Below the pieces are notes generated by a model. The model worked only from the letters and a program-made list of their open reading frames with translations. It did not search any database and had not been told where the DNA came from. The position numbers and the translations under genes were made by a program. Shown here in pieces: positions 45,912-55,697 of a stretch of DNA of 64,000 nt (position 1 is the first letter of the stretch; each line of letters opens with the position of its first letter). The DNA is from Rhodococcus wratislaviensis (GTDB lineage Bacteria > Actinomycetota > Actinomycetes > Mycobacteriales > Mycobacteriaceae), in NCBI RefSeq assembly GCF_900455735.1, contig NZ_UAUI01000008.1:1-64000 (forward strand), given 5' to 3'.

Positions 45912-46454
45912 TCAGAACTCCATGCCGGCGTCGGCGCCCATCTGCATCGTGGTGTTTCCGCCGTCGAGGGATTCCCGGATGATGTCGGCGTGACCGGAAT
46001 GGTGGCCGGTCTCCCGGATGATGTGGAGCAGGGTCCGGCGGACCGTCCACCACTGCCGCTCGGGCGCCCAGGGTGCGGTGGGCAGTGGGACGAGCACATC
46101 CAGGTCGTCGAGGCCGGCCACGGCGGCCTCCGTCGCGCGGGCCACCTCGGCGTAGTCGGCGAGCAGTCCCTCGAGGGTTTCGTCGTCGCGCATGTAGTAC
46201 TTCTCCATCGCCCACTCCATGTCGAACTCGGCATTCTCGTCGGGTTCGAGAATCGTTTCGACCCAGTGCTTTTCGGTGTGGGACACGTGCTTGATCAGTC
46301 CGCCGAGCGTCAGGTCGCTGACGGTCGAGCGCTGCCGTGCCTGTTCGTCGTCGATGCCGCGGACGGTGATCAACAGGGTGGCACGCTGCTCCTGCAGGAT
46401 CTGGAGGAGGTCGGCGCGCTCACCGGTGGCCGGGGACTTCTGCGAAGTGGTCAT
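45912..46454 (-). CDS. DinB-superfamily protein (DUF664/mycothiol-transferase-like)
   Basis: 180 residues, four-helix-bundle type with the metal-ligand pattern of the DinB/mycothiol-dependent family: LGGLIKHVSHTEKHW in the first half and LLHIIRETGHHSGHADIIRE in the second. In actinobacteria such proteins are thiol-S-transferases or detoxification enzymes. ATG 46454. The substrate cannot be inferred; no obvious partner gene is adjacent. Confidence 0.8.
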   Translation of the reverse strand: MTTSQKSPATGERADLLQILQEQRATLLITVRGIDDEQARQRSTVSDLTLGGLIKHVSHTEKHWVETILEPDENAEFDMEWAMEKYYMRDDETLEGLLADYAEVARATEAAVAGLDDLDVLVPLPTAPWAPERQWWTVRRTLLHIIRETGHHSGHADIIRESLDGGNTTMQMGADAGMEF

Positions 46455-46586
46455 GAGAAGAACAGTAGAAGCAATTGAGGTCAGAAACGGTCCTCATTAG
46501 GAAGGCCTTCTCAGGGTTTTTCTCGGGGTCCAAGTTGGGTGCCTTCCTGGATGTGCGGAAAGCGTCCGCCGCGAAGGATTCTCGGT

Positions 46587-46907
46587 ATGAACTTCGACTC
46601 CCCGGGACCGGCGCCCCGGCCCTCACGCCGACGCGTATGGCCCCGCGTTCTCGGGGCCATGGTGTCGCCCGTCCTCGTCGCTGTCGCGGTGGGAGTCGGC
46701 ACGGTCGCGTACGCCTCGACCGCCGCCGAGAGCGACACCGGCGGGCGGATGGAATTCAGGCGAGCCCTGACGATTCCGCCACTCGCACCGGGTGTCGCGG
46801 GCCCCGATTTGGGTACCCCCACGGTGACGCGCCATCCCGATATCGCCGGGTCGAGCCGGATCGGCGCGGGCGAACCCGCGATGCCCCACCAGCCCGCACC
46901 CGGGTGA
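46587..46907 (+). CDS. Small membrane-anchored or exported protein
   Basis: 106 residues. A basic N-terminus (RPSRRRVWPRVLG) precedes one hydrophobic segment (about 25-45, VSPVLVAVAVGVGTVAYAS), then an extracytoplasmic Pro/Gly-rich part. FRRALTIPPLAPG slightly resembles the N-terminal region of multicopper oxidases but no copper motif follows, so this could be an unrelated anchor protein or a fragment. ATG 46587 has AAGGA nine bases upstream. Confidence 0.55.
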   Translation: MNFDSPGPAPRPSRRRVWPRVLGAMVSPVLVAVAVGVGTVAYASTAAESDTGGRMEFRRALTIPPLAPGVAGPDLGTPTVTRHPDIAGSSRIGAGEPAMPHQPAPG

Positions 46908-46977
46908 CCCCGCCCGGTTCTCTCTTCTCGGTCCGCTCAGCCCACCGATGATCAGCCCACCGATGAAAGGAATCATC

Positions 46978-47238
46978 ATGATCCGCACGACGATGACCGC
47001 ACTGGCAGCCGTGGCTCTCGTGTTCGGCGCCGCGTCCGTGACCCAGACCGCTGCCGCCCACCCGGCCTGCAACTCCTCCTATGAGGGCACGACCAACGAC
47101 GAGTACGACCCGGACCCCGACTTCACGGGGACGACCAACGACGAGTACGACCCTGATCCCGAGTACTCGGGTACGTCCAACCGCGAATACGACCCGGACC
47201 CGGAGTTCCACGGCAGCACCGATCCGTGCCAGGTGTGA
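46978..47238 (+). CDS. Secreted acidic tandem-repeat protein
   Basis: 86 residues. The signal peptide ends near AAA-HP (residue ~27). The mature part is three 14-residue repeats of the form GTTNDEYDPDPEFT, between single cysteines near its two ends (HPAC and DPCQV). The repeats are rich in Asp/Glu/Tyr/Pro, suggesting metal-ion or wall binding. The DNA repeats are 42 bases long. ATG 46978 follows AAAGGA at good spacing. No known family. Confidence 0.7.
   Translation: MIRTTMTALAAVALVFGAASVTQTAAAHPACNSSYEGTTNDEYDPDPDFTGTTNDEYDPDPEYSGTSNREYDPDPEFHGSTDPCQV
47086..47223 (+). repeat. Three tandem 42-base coding repeats plus a partial fourth
   Basis: Units begin at 47086, 47128 and 47170, with a degenerate start of a fourth at 47212. 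Each encodes one acidic 14-residue repeat. Units 1 and 2 are most alike, consistent with slippage-type expansion. Confidence 0.8.
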
Positions 47239-47244
47239 GCCCGG

Positions 47245-47811
47245 TCAGCGGTTCCGGCGCAGCCACGGAGACACACCGGGGGCGAACAGGGCGAGCACTC
47301 CCACCGCGACGAGGGCGCTGTAGGCGAGCGGCGCCCACTGCAGCACACCGGCGGTCGCATCACCGGCGTCGGACAGCAGGGTCCACAGGCCCACCCCGCC
47401 GGCGGCGCTGAGGACGCCCACGACGGCGAGGGTGATCTGGCCCGCCGGTTTCCGCGCGCGCAGGAGTTGTATCCCCAGCAGTCCGAGGAGGATCAGGACG
47501 ACGGCGATGGCGCCGCTGCCGATCAGCGTCAGGTTCACCGTGTCGGTGATGTCCGTCGCGGAGTCTCCGGGATTATCCGCGGCGACCGAGGCCTCGAGGG
47601 CGTCGCGGACCGCGCCGAGGTCGAGCGCGATGGCCCCGGCGATCCCGGCGAGAACGACGAACGATCCCACCCAGGCGGACAGCGACACCGCGACGGCCTT
47701 CGGGGTGGCATCGGTGGGGGTGGCGCGCAGCGGGGTGACTGCGAACTCCGGACGCGGCGGTACGGGTCGCGGCGGTTCCGGCCGGCGTGGCGGCTGTTCG
47801 GGTGTCGTCAC
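47245..47811 (-). CDS. Membrane protein with Pro-rich N-terminus
   Basis: 188 residues. The Pro/Arg-rich cytoplasmic N-terminus is followed by four hydrophobic segments (SFVVLAGIAGAIALDLG, LIGSGAIAVVLILLGLLGIQLL, ITLAVVGVLSAAGGVGLW and LAYSALVAVGVLALFAPG). No catalytic motif was recognised. GTG 47811 has AGGA seven bases upstream. It is convergent with the acidic repeat protein and divergent from dnaK. Confidence 0.7.
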   Translation of the reverse strand: MTTPEQPPRRPEPPRPVPPRPEFAVTPLRATPTDATPKAVAVSLSAWVGSFVVLAGIAGAIALDLGAVRDALEASVAADNPGDSATDITDTVNLTLIGSGAIAVVLILLGLLGIQLLRARKPAGQITLAVVGVLSAAGGVGLWTLLSDAGDATAGVLQWAPLAYSALVAVGVLALFAPGVSPWLRRNR

Positions 47812-47908
47812 GCTGCGATCCTATCGACCTGCCGTACCGTGGCGTGCCGACGCGCGGATCCGCGTCGGCGGCCCCGGAACGAGGCGCGAAAATAGATGTG
47901 GGCATCCG

Positions 47909-47934
47909 GGAACAAATCTCCGCACCCCTCCGTT
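47909..47934 (+). promoter_or_regulatory. SigH/SigE-type promoter of the dnaK operon
   Basis: ggaac (47909-47913), an 18-base spacer and gtt (47932-47934) match the known mycobacterial SigH/SigE consensus GGAAC-N17-19-GTT. In M. tuberculosis the dnaK operon is under SigH. Confidence 0.65.
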
Positions 47935-47948
47935 GAGCCTTACGACAA

Positions 47949-47969
47949 CATGAGCGTGCAAGACTCAAG
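47949..47969 (+). promoter_or_regulatory. HAIR-like HspR operator 1
   Basis: catgagc-N7-actcaag against the HAIR consensus CTTGAGT-N7-ACTCAAG: the right half-site is perfect and the left matches 5 of 7. Confidence 0.65.
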
Positions 47970-48003
47970 TTCGAATTGACTCCCGACGGTGTCGGAGTGC
48001 AAA

Positions 48004-48024
48004 CTTGAGCGGAGGGCGCTCACT
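48004..48024 (+). promoter_or_regulatory. HAIR-like HspR operator 2
   Basis: cttgagc-N7-gctcact: the left half matches 6 of 7 positions of the HAIR consensus and the right matches 4 of 7. It lies about 70 bases before dnaK, 34 bases after operator 1. Confidence 0.6.
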
Positions 48025-48094
48025 AAGCGCCAACATCGCAGTTCAGTAATGAAAATCCTGCCCACAGGACTGCAAAACGAAAGTGAGGAACACT

Positions 48095-49935
<1,841 letters not shown>

Positions 49936-49939
<4 letters not shown>

Positions 49940-50586
49940 CGTCCGACAACACCGAGCAGGAACCGGTCACTTTCGTGGACAAGCGGAAGATCGACCCCGA
50001 GACCGGTCAGACGCGGGATTCGGAGCCGGTAGTGGAGCCCCTGGCGGGCACCGCGGCCGCTCCGCAGCCCGGCTCGGTGGACGAAGGGGCCCTGCCGGAG
50101 ACGGCAGCTCCGGAGACGGACGAGTTGGCGGAGCGCACCGCCGACCTGCAGCGACTGCAGGCGGAGTACGCCAACTACCGTCGCCGCGTCCAGCGCGACA
50201 AGCAGGCCGACATCGCGAACGCCAAGGCGTCCGTCGTCGGTGAGCTCATCGCGGTGCTGGACGACCTCGACCGTGCACGCAGCCACGGCGACCTCGACTC
50301 GGGGCCGCTGAAGGGTGTGGCGGACAAGCTCACCGGCACCCTCACCTCGCTCGGTCTGAGCGAGTTCGGTGCCGAGGGCGACGCATTCGATCCGGCGCTG
50401 CACGAGGCAGTGCAGCACGAGGGTGAGGGTCACGACCCCGTTCTCGGCACGGTGATGCGAAAGGGCTACAAATTCGGTGATCGCGTCCTGCGGCATGCGA
50501 TGGTAGCTGTAATCGATCGCGCCGGCGATGCCGGCGCGAACACCTCCGACGAGGCCGTGAAGCCCGCCGAGTCGGAACAAGAGTAA
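49936..50586 (+). CDS. grpE: Nucleotide exchange factor GrpE
   Basis: 216 residues. A charged N-terminus is followed by the long helix [20 protein letters not shown] and the C-terminal beta domain [20 protein letters not shown]. It releases ADP from DnaK. The GTG start overlaps the dnaK stop by 4 bases; dnaJ follows after 22 bases. Confidence 0.96.
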
Positions 50587-50608
50587 GAGCGAGAGGAGGA
50601 GACGCCCA

Positions 50609-51793
50609 GTGAGCCAACGGGAGTGGATCGAAAAGGACTTCTACAAGGAGCTGGGCGTCTCGTCCCACGCATCCGCGGACGAGATCAAGAAGGCGTACCG
50701 CAAGCTCGCCCGCGACCTTCATCCCGACGCGAACCCCGGTGACACGAAGGCCGAGGAGCGTTTCAAGTCCGTCAGCGAAGCACATGCCGTGCTCTCGGAC
50801 CCTGCCAAGCGCAAGGAATACGACGAGGCCCGGCGGCTGTTCGCGAGCGGCGGTTTCGGTCAGGGCGGCGGCGGATTCAACCCCGGAGCCGGCGGGTTCG
50901 GCCAGGGCGGATTCGACATCAACGACCTGTTCGGTGGCGGCGGCGCGGCGGCCGGTGACGGCGGCCTCGGCGACATCTTCGGTGGCCTGTTCAATCGCGG
51001 CGCCGGTGGCGGCGGCGCGACCCGCACGACCAACCGTCCCCGTCGTGGAAGCGACGTCGAGACGGAGACGACTCTCGAATTCCGCGAAGCCACACTGGGC
51101 GTCACGGTTCCGCTGCGACTGACCAGCCCGTCGCCGTGCACCACCTGCCACGGCAGCGGTGCCAAGCCGGGAACCAGCCCGCGAGTCTGCCCGCGCTGCA
51201 ACGGGACCGGAATCGTCAGCCGCAACCAGGGCGCGTTCGGGTTCAGTGAGCCGTGCGACGACTGCCGCGGTACCGGCTCCATCATCGACTCGCCGTGCGA
51301 GGTGTGCCACGGCAACGGTGTCACCAACCGGACCCGCACCATCACCGTCCGCGTCCCCGCGGGTGTCAGCGACGGACAGAAGATCCGGCTGGCAGGCCAG
51401 GGCGAGGCGGGCCTGCGCGGCGCGCCGTCGGGCGACCTGTTCGTCACGGTCCGGGTGCGGCCCGACAAGGTGTTCGGCCGCAACGGCGACGACCTCACCC
51501 TCGTCGTTCCCGTCAGCTACGGTGAGCTCGTGCTCGGAACCACCGTCTCCGTCCCCACCTTGGAGGGGCGTGTCGGTGTGAAGATTCCGGCGGGCACAGC
51601 CGACGGCCGGGTTCTGCGTGTGCGCGGCCGAGGTGTTCCCAAGCGTGCGGGCGGCGCTGGTGACCTGCTGGTCACGGTCAAGGTCGCTGTTCCGCAGAAG
51701 CTCGACGACCCGGCAACCGAAGCACTCAAGACCTATCTGGAAGCAGAGAAGGCCAGCGGATTCGATCCCAGGGCCGGGTGGGCAGGTGCCTGA
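50609..51793 (+). CDS. dnaJ: Co-chaperone DnaJ
   Basis: 394 residues, type I J-protein. J domain with the HPD motif (LHPDANPGD), a Gly/Phe-rich linker ([13 protein letters not shown]), four CxxCxGxG zinc motifs ([32 protein letters not shown]) and the C-terminal substrate domain. GTG start behind GAGGAGG. It overlaps the hspR ATG by 1 base (TGATG). Corresponds to DnaJ1 of mycobacteria. Confidence 0.97.
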   Translation: MSQREWIEKDFYKELGVSSHASADEIKKAYRKLARDLHPDANPGDTKAEERFKSVSEAHAVLSDPAKRKEYDEARRLFASGGFGQGGGGFNPGAGGFGQGGFDINDLFGGGGAAAGDGGLGDIFGGLFNRGAGGGGATRTTNRPRRGSDVETETTLEFREATLGVTVPLRLTSPSPCTTCHGSGAKPGTSPRVCPRCNGTGIVSRNQGAFGFSEPCDDCRGTGSIIDSPCEVCHGNGVTNRTRTITVRVPAGVSDGQKIRLAGQGEAGLRGAPSGDLFVTVRVRPDKVFGRNGDDLTLVVPVSYGELVLGTTVSVPTLEGRVGVKIPAGTADGRVLRVRGRGVPKRAGGAGDLLVTVKVAVPQKLDDPATEALKTYLEAEKASGFDPRAGWAGA

Positions 51794-52200
51794 TGAGCGA
51801 TGCGACCCAGGATCCACGGGAGACGGCCGTTGATCCGGACGCCCAGATCTTCGTGATCTCGGTGGCCGCGGAACTCGCGGGCATGCATGCGCAGACGCTG
51901 CGCAACTACGACCGGCTCGGTCTCGTCACCCCGCACCGCACGTCCGGTGGCGGGCGACGATATTCGCCGCGGGACGTGGCGCTGCTGCGCGAGGTGCAAC
52001 GCCTCTCGCAGGACGAGGGTGTCAACCTCGCCGGAATCAAGCGGATCATCGAACTCACCAACCAGGTGGAGGCTCTGCAGCACCGGGTTCGCGAGCTCGC
52101 CGAGGAGATCGCGAAGGTTCACGCCGGCTACCGGCGCGACCTCGTGCCGATCCCGCGGAGCAACGCGCTCGTCGTGTGGAAGCCGCGACACCAGCGCTGA
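51793..52200 (+). CDS. hspR: Heat-shock repressor HspR (MerR family)
   Basis: 135 residues. MerR-type DNA-binding domain (VISVAAELAGMHAQTLRNYDRLGLVTPHR, with the RRYSPRDVALL wing) and a helical C-terminus. It binds HAIR sequences and represses dnaK, with DnaK as co-repressor in Streptomyces. The two HAIR-like sites ahead of dnaK fit autoregulation. Last gene of the operon. Confidence 0.95.
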   Translation: MSDATQDPRETAVDPDAQIFVISVAAELAGMHAQTLRNYDRLGLVTPHRTSGGGRRYSPRDVALLREVQRLSQDEGVNLAGIKRIIELTNQVEALQHRVRELAEEIAKVHAGYRRDLVPIPRSNALVVWKPRHQR

Positions 52201-52226
52201 CCCGGCGATCTCTCCGGTGAACCGAA

Positions 52227-52271
52227 CCGATGTCGCACTGGTCCTGTCGGAGTGAACCAGTGCGACATCGG
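52227..52271. terminator. 16-bp perfect hairpin terminator after hspR
   Basis: ccgatgtcgcactggt is the exact reverse complement of 52256-52271, with a 13-base loop. It separates the hspR end from the convergent 48-aa gene. Confidence 0.75.
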
Positions 52272-52286
52272 GCCCCAACCCCCGGC

Positions 52287-52433
52287 TTATCGGTCGCGGT
52301 TGCCCCAGCGGGGCCCGCGGCGGGTGCGCGAACGCGGAATATTCATCTCCTCGAGACGTGCCTTGATCTCCTCGGTGGTCCACATCGTGCGGGAGACGGT
52401 GGGGGTGGGGGTCTCGGTGACGTGCATGATCAT
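52287..52433 (-). CDS. Small basic protein, 48 residues
   Basis: MIMHVTETPTPTVSRTMWTT then EEIKARLEEMNIPRSR and an Arg-rich end (RTRRGPRWGNRDR). GGAG is four bases upstream of ATG 52433 and a TAA stop follows, so it reads as a real small gene. The helix-forming middle and basic tail could bind nucleic acid or a partner protein. It may share the promoter of the secreted protein upstream (gap 47 bases). No family recognised. Confidence 0.6.
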   Translation of the reverse strand: MIMHVTETPTPTVSRTMWTTEEIKARLEEMNIPRSRTRRGPRWGNRDR

Positions 52434-52480
52434 GTTCTCCGGCTCTCGTCGAGTGTTCGGTGGATGGTCGGGATCGTCTT

Positions 52481-52957
52481 TCAGGGGTGCCCGTAGAGGT
52501 GGTAGCCGGCGTTCATGTTCGGGTAGCCCGAGTCGATCCAGCTGCTGATGCCGTAGGCGTGGCCGTAGTTGGCGTCGACGCGAGTTCCGTCCACGTCGGT
52601 CATGTTGCTGTAGTTGTCGGCCCGGAACACGGCCTGGGCACCACCGGGGAGCGAGTAGGTGGCGTCGACCTCGACGCCGTTCGGGTCGTTGGAGAATGCC
52701 TTCACGATCTGGCTGCTGTGCGGGGCGAGGTAGTCCGACGGCGCCTGAATCCACTGCCCGTAGGGGTTCGAGGAGCCCTGTAGGACCATCGGCAGGTCGG
52801 TGTCGTTGCTGATCGTCATCGCGATCGTGGGTCCCGACGTCGGCATCGTGCCCGCGGTGGCAACACCGGCGGCTGCGATGGCGAATCCGGTGACGGCCAC
52901 TGCGGTGGCGGGCAGTGCGATGAAGAGTGCGACGCGGCGGCGGGCGGTAGTGCGCAT
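52481..52957 (-). CDS. Secreted protein of unknown function
   Basis: 158 residues. Signal peptide (residues 1-35, ending ATA-GT) and a compact mature domain with many aromatic and Asn residues (SNPYGQWIQAPSDYLAPHSSQ; DNYSNMTDVDGTRVDANYGH). It has no cysteine in the mature part. The beta-sandwich-like composition (TIAMTISNDTDLPMVL) resembles secreted pore- or wall-binding proteins, but no family is assigned. AGGAG upstream of the ATG. Confidence 0.7.
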   Translation of the reverse strand: MRTTARRRVALFIALPATAVAVTGFAIAAAGVATAGTMPTSGPTIAMTISNDTDLPMVLQGSSNPYGQWIQAPSDYLAPHSSQIVKAFSNDPNGVEVDATYSLPGGAQAVFRADNYSNMTDVDGTRVDANYGHAYGISSWIDSGYPNMNAGYHLYGHP

Positions 52958-53223
52958 GATGGCTTCTCCTGAGTTCTGACGCTTCGGGGGGTGGAACGTC
53001 TGGGGCCGTGGGGGTTTCGGTTTCCGACCTCCCCGTTTCCGGTGTGCATCAACTATGTCGCGAATGTTCGCCGTCGTCTGTCCACCGACAGGACCGAGGG
53101 CGGGATGAATCCGGTGTCCACCGATCGGGGGACACCGGCGCCGCGAAGTGCTCCGCGCGGGCCCGGTCTCGTGAGAAAGTGAGCAATGGACTTCGCCGGA
53201 GTCGCTTCGCATCGGACCGCGCC

Positions 53224-53859
53224 GTGAGCGCCGTGCGGGTCGTGGTGGGCGACGACCACCCGATCTTTCGGGACGGTGTCGTCCGTGCCCTCGTCGCGAG
53301 TGGCGACATCGAGGTGGTCGGTGAGGCGGACGACGGCGCGGTCGCGCTCGCCCTGATCCGCGAACTCGCCCCCGACGTCGCATTGCTCGACTATCGGATG
53401 CCGGAACTGGACGGTTCCCAGGTGGCGGCGGCCGTGCGACGAGCCGAACTCACCACGCGTGTGTTGCTGCTGTCGGCGCACGACGAGTCCGCGATCGTCT
53501 ACCACGCGTTGCAGGAAGGGGCGGCGGGGTTCCTGCCGAAGGAATCGACCCGGGCGGAGATCGTGAAAGCCGTCCTGGACTGCGCTCAGGGCCGCGACGT
53601 CCTCCCCGCCTCCCTCGCCGTCGGACTGGCCGGCGAGGTGCGTCGTCGCAGTGAACCGGTCGGGCCGGCGCTGAGTGGTCGGGAGAAGGAAGTGCTGGCG
53701 CTCATTGCGCGCGGCCAGAGCATTCCCACGATCGCCGGTGAGCTGTATCTGGCGCCCTCGACGGTCAAGACCCATGTCCAGCGTCTCTACGAGAAGCTCG
53801 GGGTGAGCGACCGCGCGGCGGCCGTGGCCGAGGCGATGCGCCGCGGCTTGCTGGAGTGA
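53224..53859 (+). CDS. NarL/FixJ-type response regulator
   Basis: 211 residues. Receiver domain with DD near residues 10-11, phospho-acceptor Asp in VALLDYRMP and Lys in GFLPKEST. LuxR-type HTH in LSGREKEVLALIARGQSIPTIAGELYLAPSTVKTHVQRLYEKLGV. GTG 53224 gives the usual length; an in-frame GTG 15 codons earlier is possible. Its stop is 1 base before the sensor kinase start, so the two are co-translated. Confidence 0.92.
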   Translation: MSAVRVVVGDDHPIFRDGVVRALVASGDIEVVGEADDGAVALALIRELAPDVALLDYRMPELDGSQVAAAVRRAELTTRVLLLSAHDESAIVYHALQEGAAGFLPKESTRAEIVKAVLDCAQGRDVLPASLAVGLAGEVRRRSEPVGPALSGREKEVLALIARGQSIPTIAGELYLAPSTVKTHVQRLYEKLGVSDRAAAVAEAMRRGLLE

Positions 53860-53860
53860 C

Positions 53861-55048
53861 GTGCCCCATCCGTCCCAGAGCCGCGTAGTCCGTCGGTACA
53901 GCACCGAGGCGGTCCGGGTGACCGCCATTCTCCGGTTACCGCTCATCGGACTGATGGCGCTGCTCGGGCCGGTGATCCACGTGACGCACTGGAAACCCGA
54001 CATCTTCGCCGGGGTGCTGATCGGGTATGCCGCCGCCGCGCTCGGCTGGCTGATCTTCGTCCTGGTCCGGGACGTCGGGCCGTGGGCGGGCTGGGTGTCG
54101 ACCGCCGCGGACGTCACCGCGGTGGTGGCGTTGTGTGTCGTCTCCGGCGGCGCGACGTCGGTGCTGCTTCCGGTGTTCTTCCTGTTGCCGATCTCGGTGG
54201 CGTTCCAGTACCGGCCGCGTCTGACGGCGATCGTCGGAGTCTGCACTGCCGTCGGGTACCAGGTGGTGTGGATCATCTACTCCAAGCGCGACGACGCAGT
54301 CGGCTTCCCCGACGAGGTGTACCTGTATTTCGGTTTCCTGTTGTGGCTCGCGGCCGCGACGACGGCGTTGTCGTACGTGCTGGTCCGGCGCTCTGCGACG
54401 GTGATCTCGCTGATGGATGTGCGCAGGCAGCTGATCGCAGAATCGATGGGCGCCGAGGAACGCGAGCGACGGCAACTGGCCGAGGACCTCCACGACGGGC
54501 CCCTGCAGAATGTGCTGGCCGCCCGGCTGGACGTGGAGGAGGCCCTGGAGCGGCACCCGGACGCGATGCTCGTCGCCGCCGAGTCCGCGCTACGCGAGAC
54601 CGCGGCGCAACTGCGGTCCACCGTCACCACACTGCATCCGCAGGTCCTGGCGCAGCTGGGGCTCACCGCTGCGCTGCGGGAACTCGCGGACCGGACGGCC
54701 CGCCGGGGTGAGATCGAGATGTCGGTGCGCCTCGACGACGTCGGTCGTCCCGACTGCCAGGAACTGCTCTACCGGGTGGCGCGGGAACTGCTCACCAACG
54801 TGACCAGACATGCCTGCGCCACGAAGATCGAACTCGCGCTCACCCGCGCCTGCGGGCGGATCACGTTGACGGTCGCCGACGACGGTGCGGGATTCGATCC
54901 GGCCGTCGTCCCGGAACGGGTGGCGCAGGGGCACATCGGACTGGCATCGCACATCGTGCGGGTCGAGAGCCTCGGCGGCACGTTCGACGTCACGTCCTCA
55001 CCCGGATCGGGCACCCGTGTGGTGGTGACGGTCCCGGATTCGGGCTGA
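53861..55048 (+). CDS. Sensor histidine kinase (NarX/DesK-type)
   Basis: 395 residues. Five or six membrane segments occupy residues 20-185 without an obvious extracytoplasmic sensor loop. A HisKA_3 box follows (ERRQLAEDLHDGPLQNVLAARL) with His in EDLHDGP, then an ATPase domain with NVTRHA and DDGAGFD. Partner of the preceding regulator. The signal could be membrane state, as in related DesK-type kinases; this is inference. Confidence 0.92.
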   Translation: MPHPSQSRVVRRYSTEAVRVTAILRLPLIGLMALLGPVIHVTHWKPDIFAGVLIGYAAAALGWLIFVLVRDVGPWAGWVSTAADVTAVVALCVVSGGATSVLLPVFFLLPISVAFQYRPRLTAIVGVCTAVGYQVVWIIYSKRDDAVGFPDEVYLYFGFLLWLAAATTALSYVLVRRSATVISLMDVRRQLIAESMGAEERERRQLAEDLHDGPLQNVLAARLDVEEALERHPDAMLVAAESALRETAAQLRSTVTTLHPQVLAQLGLTAALRELADRTARRGEIEMSVRLDDVGRPDCQELLYRVARELLTNVTRHACATKIELALTRACGRITLTVADDGAGFDPAVVPERVAQGHIGLASHIVRVESLGGTFDVTSSPGSGTRVVVTVPDSG

Positions 55049-55063
55049 CCAGGCCCGCCGACG

Positions 55064-55627
55064 TCACTGCGGGTGGCGGCCCTCGGCGAATTCCTCGACG
55101 ATCTTCGCGCAGAACGCGGGCAGGTCGTCGGGGTTGCGGCTCGACACCAACCCGTTGTCGACCACCACTTCCTCGTCGACCACGGTCCCGCCGGCGTTGC
55201 GGATATCGGTGCGCACGCTGGGATACGACGTGAGAGTGCGGCCGCGGACAGCGTCGGCCTCGACCAACGTCCACGGTCCGTGGCAGATCACGCCCACCGG
55301 TTTGCCGGAATCGACGAAGTCGCGGACGAAGCCGACGGCCGACTCGTCCATCCGAAGGTGGTCGGGGTTCGTGGTGCCGCCGGGCAGGATCAGTGCGTCG
55401 AAGTCAGCGACCGACACGTCACCGACGACGGCGTCGACGGCATAGGTGCCTGCCGCGTTCACATCCGAGTTCATGGCCTGGATCTTGCCGGGGGACAACG
55501 AGATCAGCCGGACCTCCGCGCCGGCATCCTCCACCGCCTTCCGGGGTTCGACGAGTTCGACTTCCTCGACGCCGTCGGTGGCCAGGATCGCGACCTTCCG
55601 GCCGCGCAGTGTCTCCGCCGATGTCAT
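55064..55627 (-). CDS. PfpI/DJ-1 family protein (protease-like or glyoxalase-like)
   Basis: 187 residues. Starts KVAILATDGVEEVEL; the nucleophile elbow is VICHGPWTLVEAD with Cys in CHGP, as in PfpI/YhbO-type stress proteins, which act as glyoxalase or deglycase. AGGAAGGA upstream of ATG 55627. It follows the FAD/Rieske gene on the same strand after 70 bases and may belong to the same stress regulon. Confidence 0.88.
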   Translation of the reverse strand: MTSAETLRGRKVAILATDGVEEVELVEPRKAVEDAGAEVRLISLSPGKIQAMNSDVNAAGTYAVDAVVGDVSVADFDALILPGGTTNPDHLRMDESAVGFVRDFVDSGKPVGVICHGPWTLVEADAVRGRTLTSYPSVRTDIRNAGGTVVDEEVVVDNGLVSSRNPDDLPAFCAKIVEEFAEGRHPQ

Positions 55628-55697
55628 GGGCAATTCCTTCCTCTCGTGACTACAAGAAACGGGTACCCGGAGGGCGCCGGGCCAATCGTGGTGGGAA

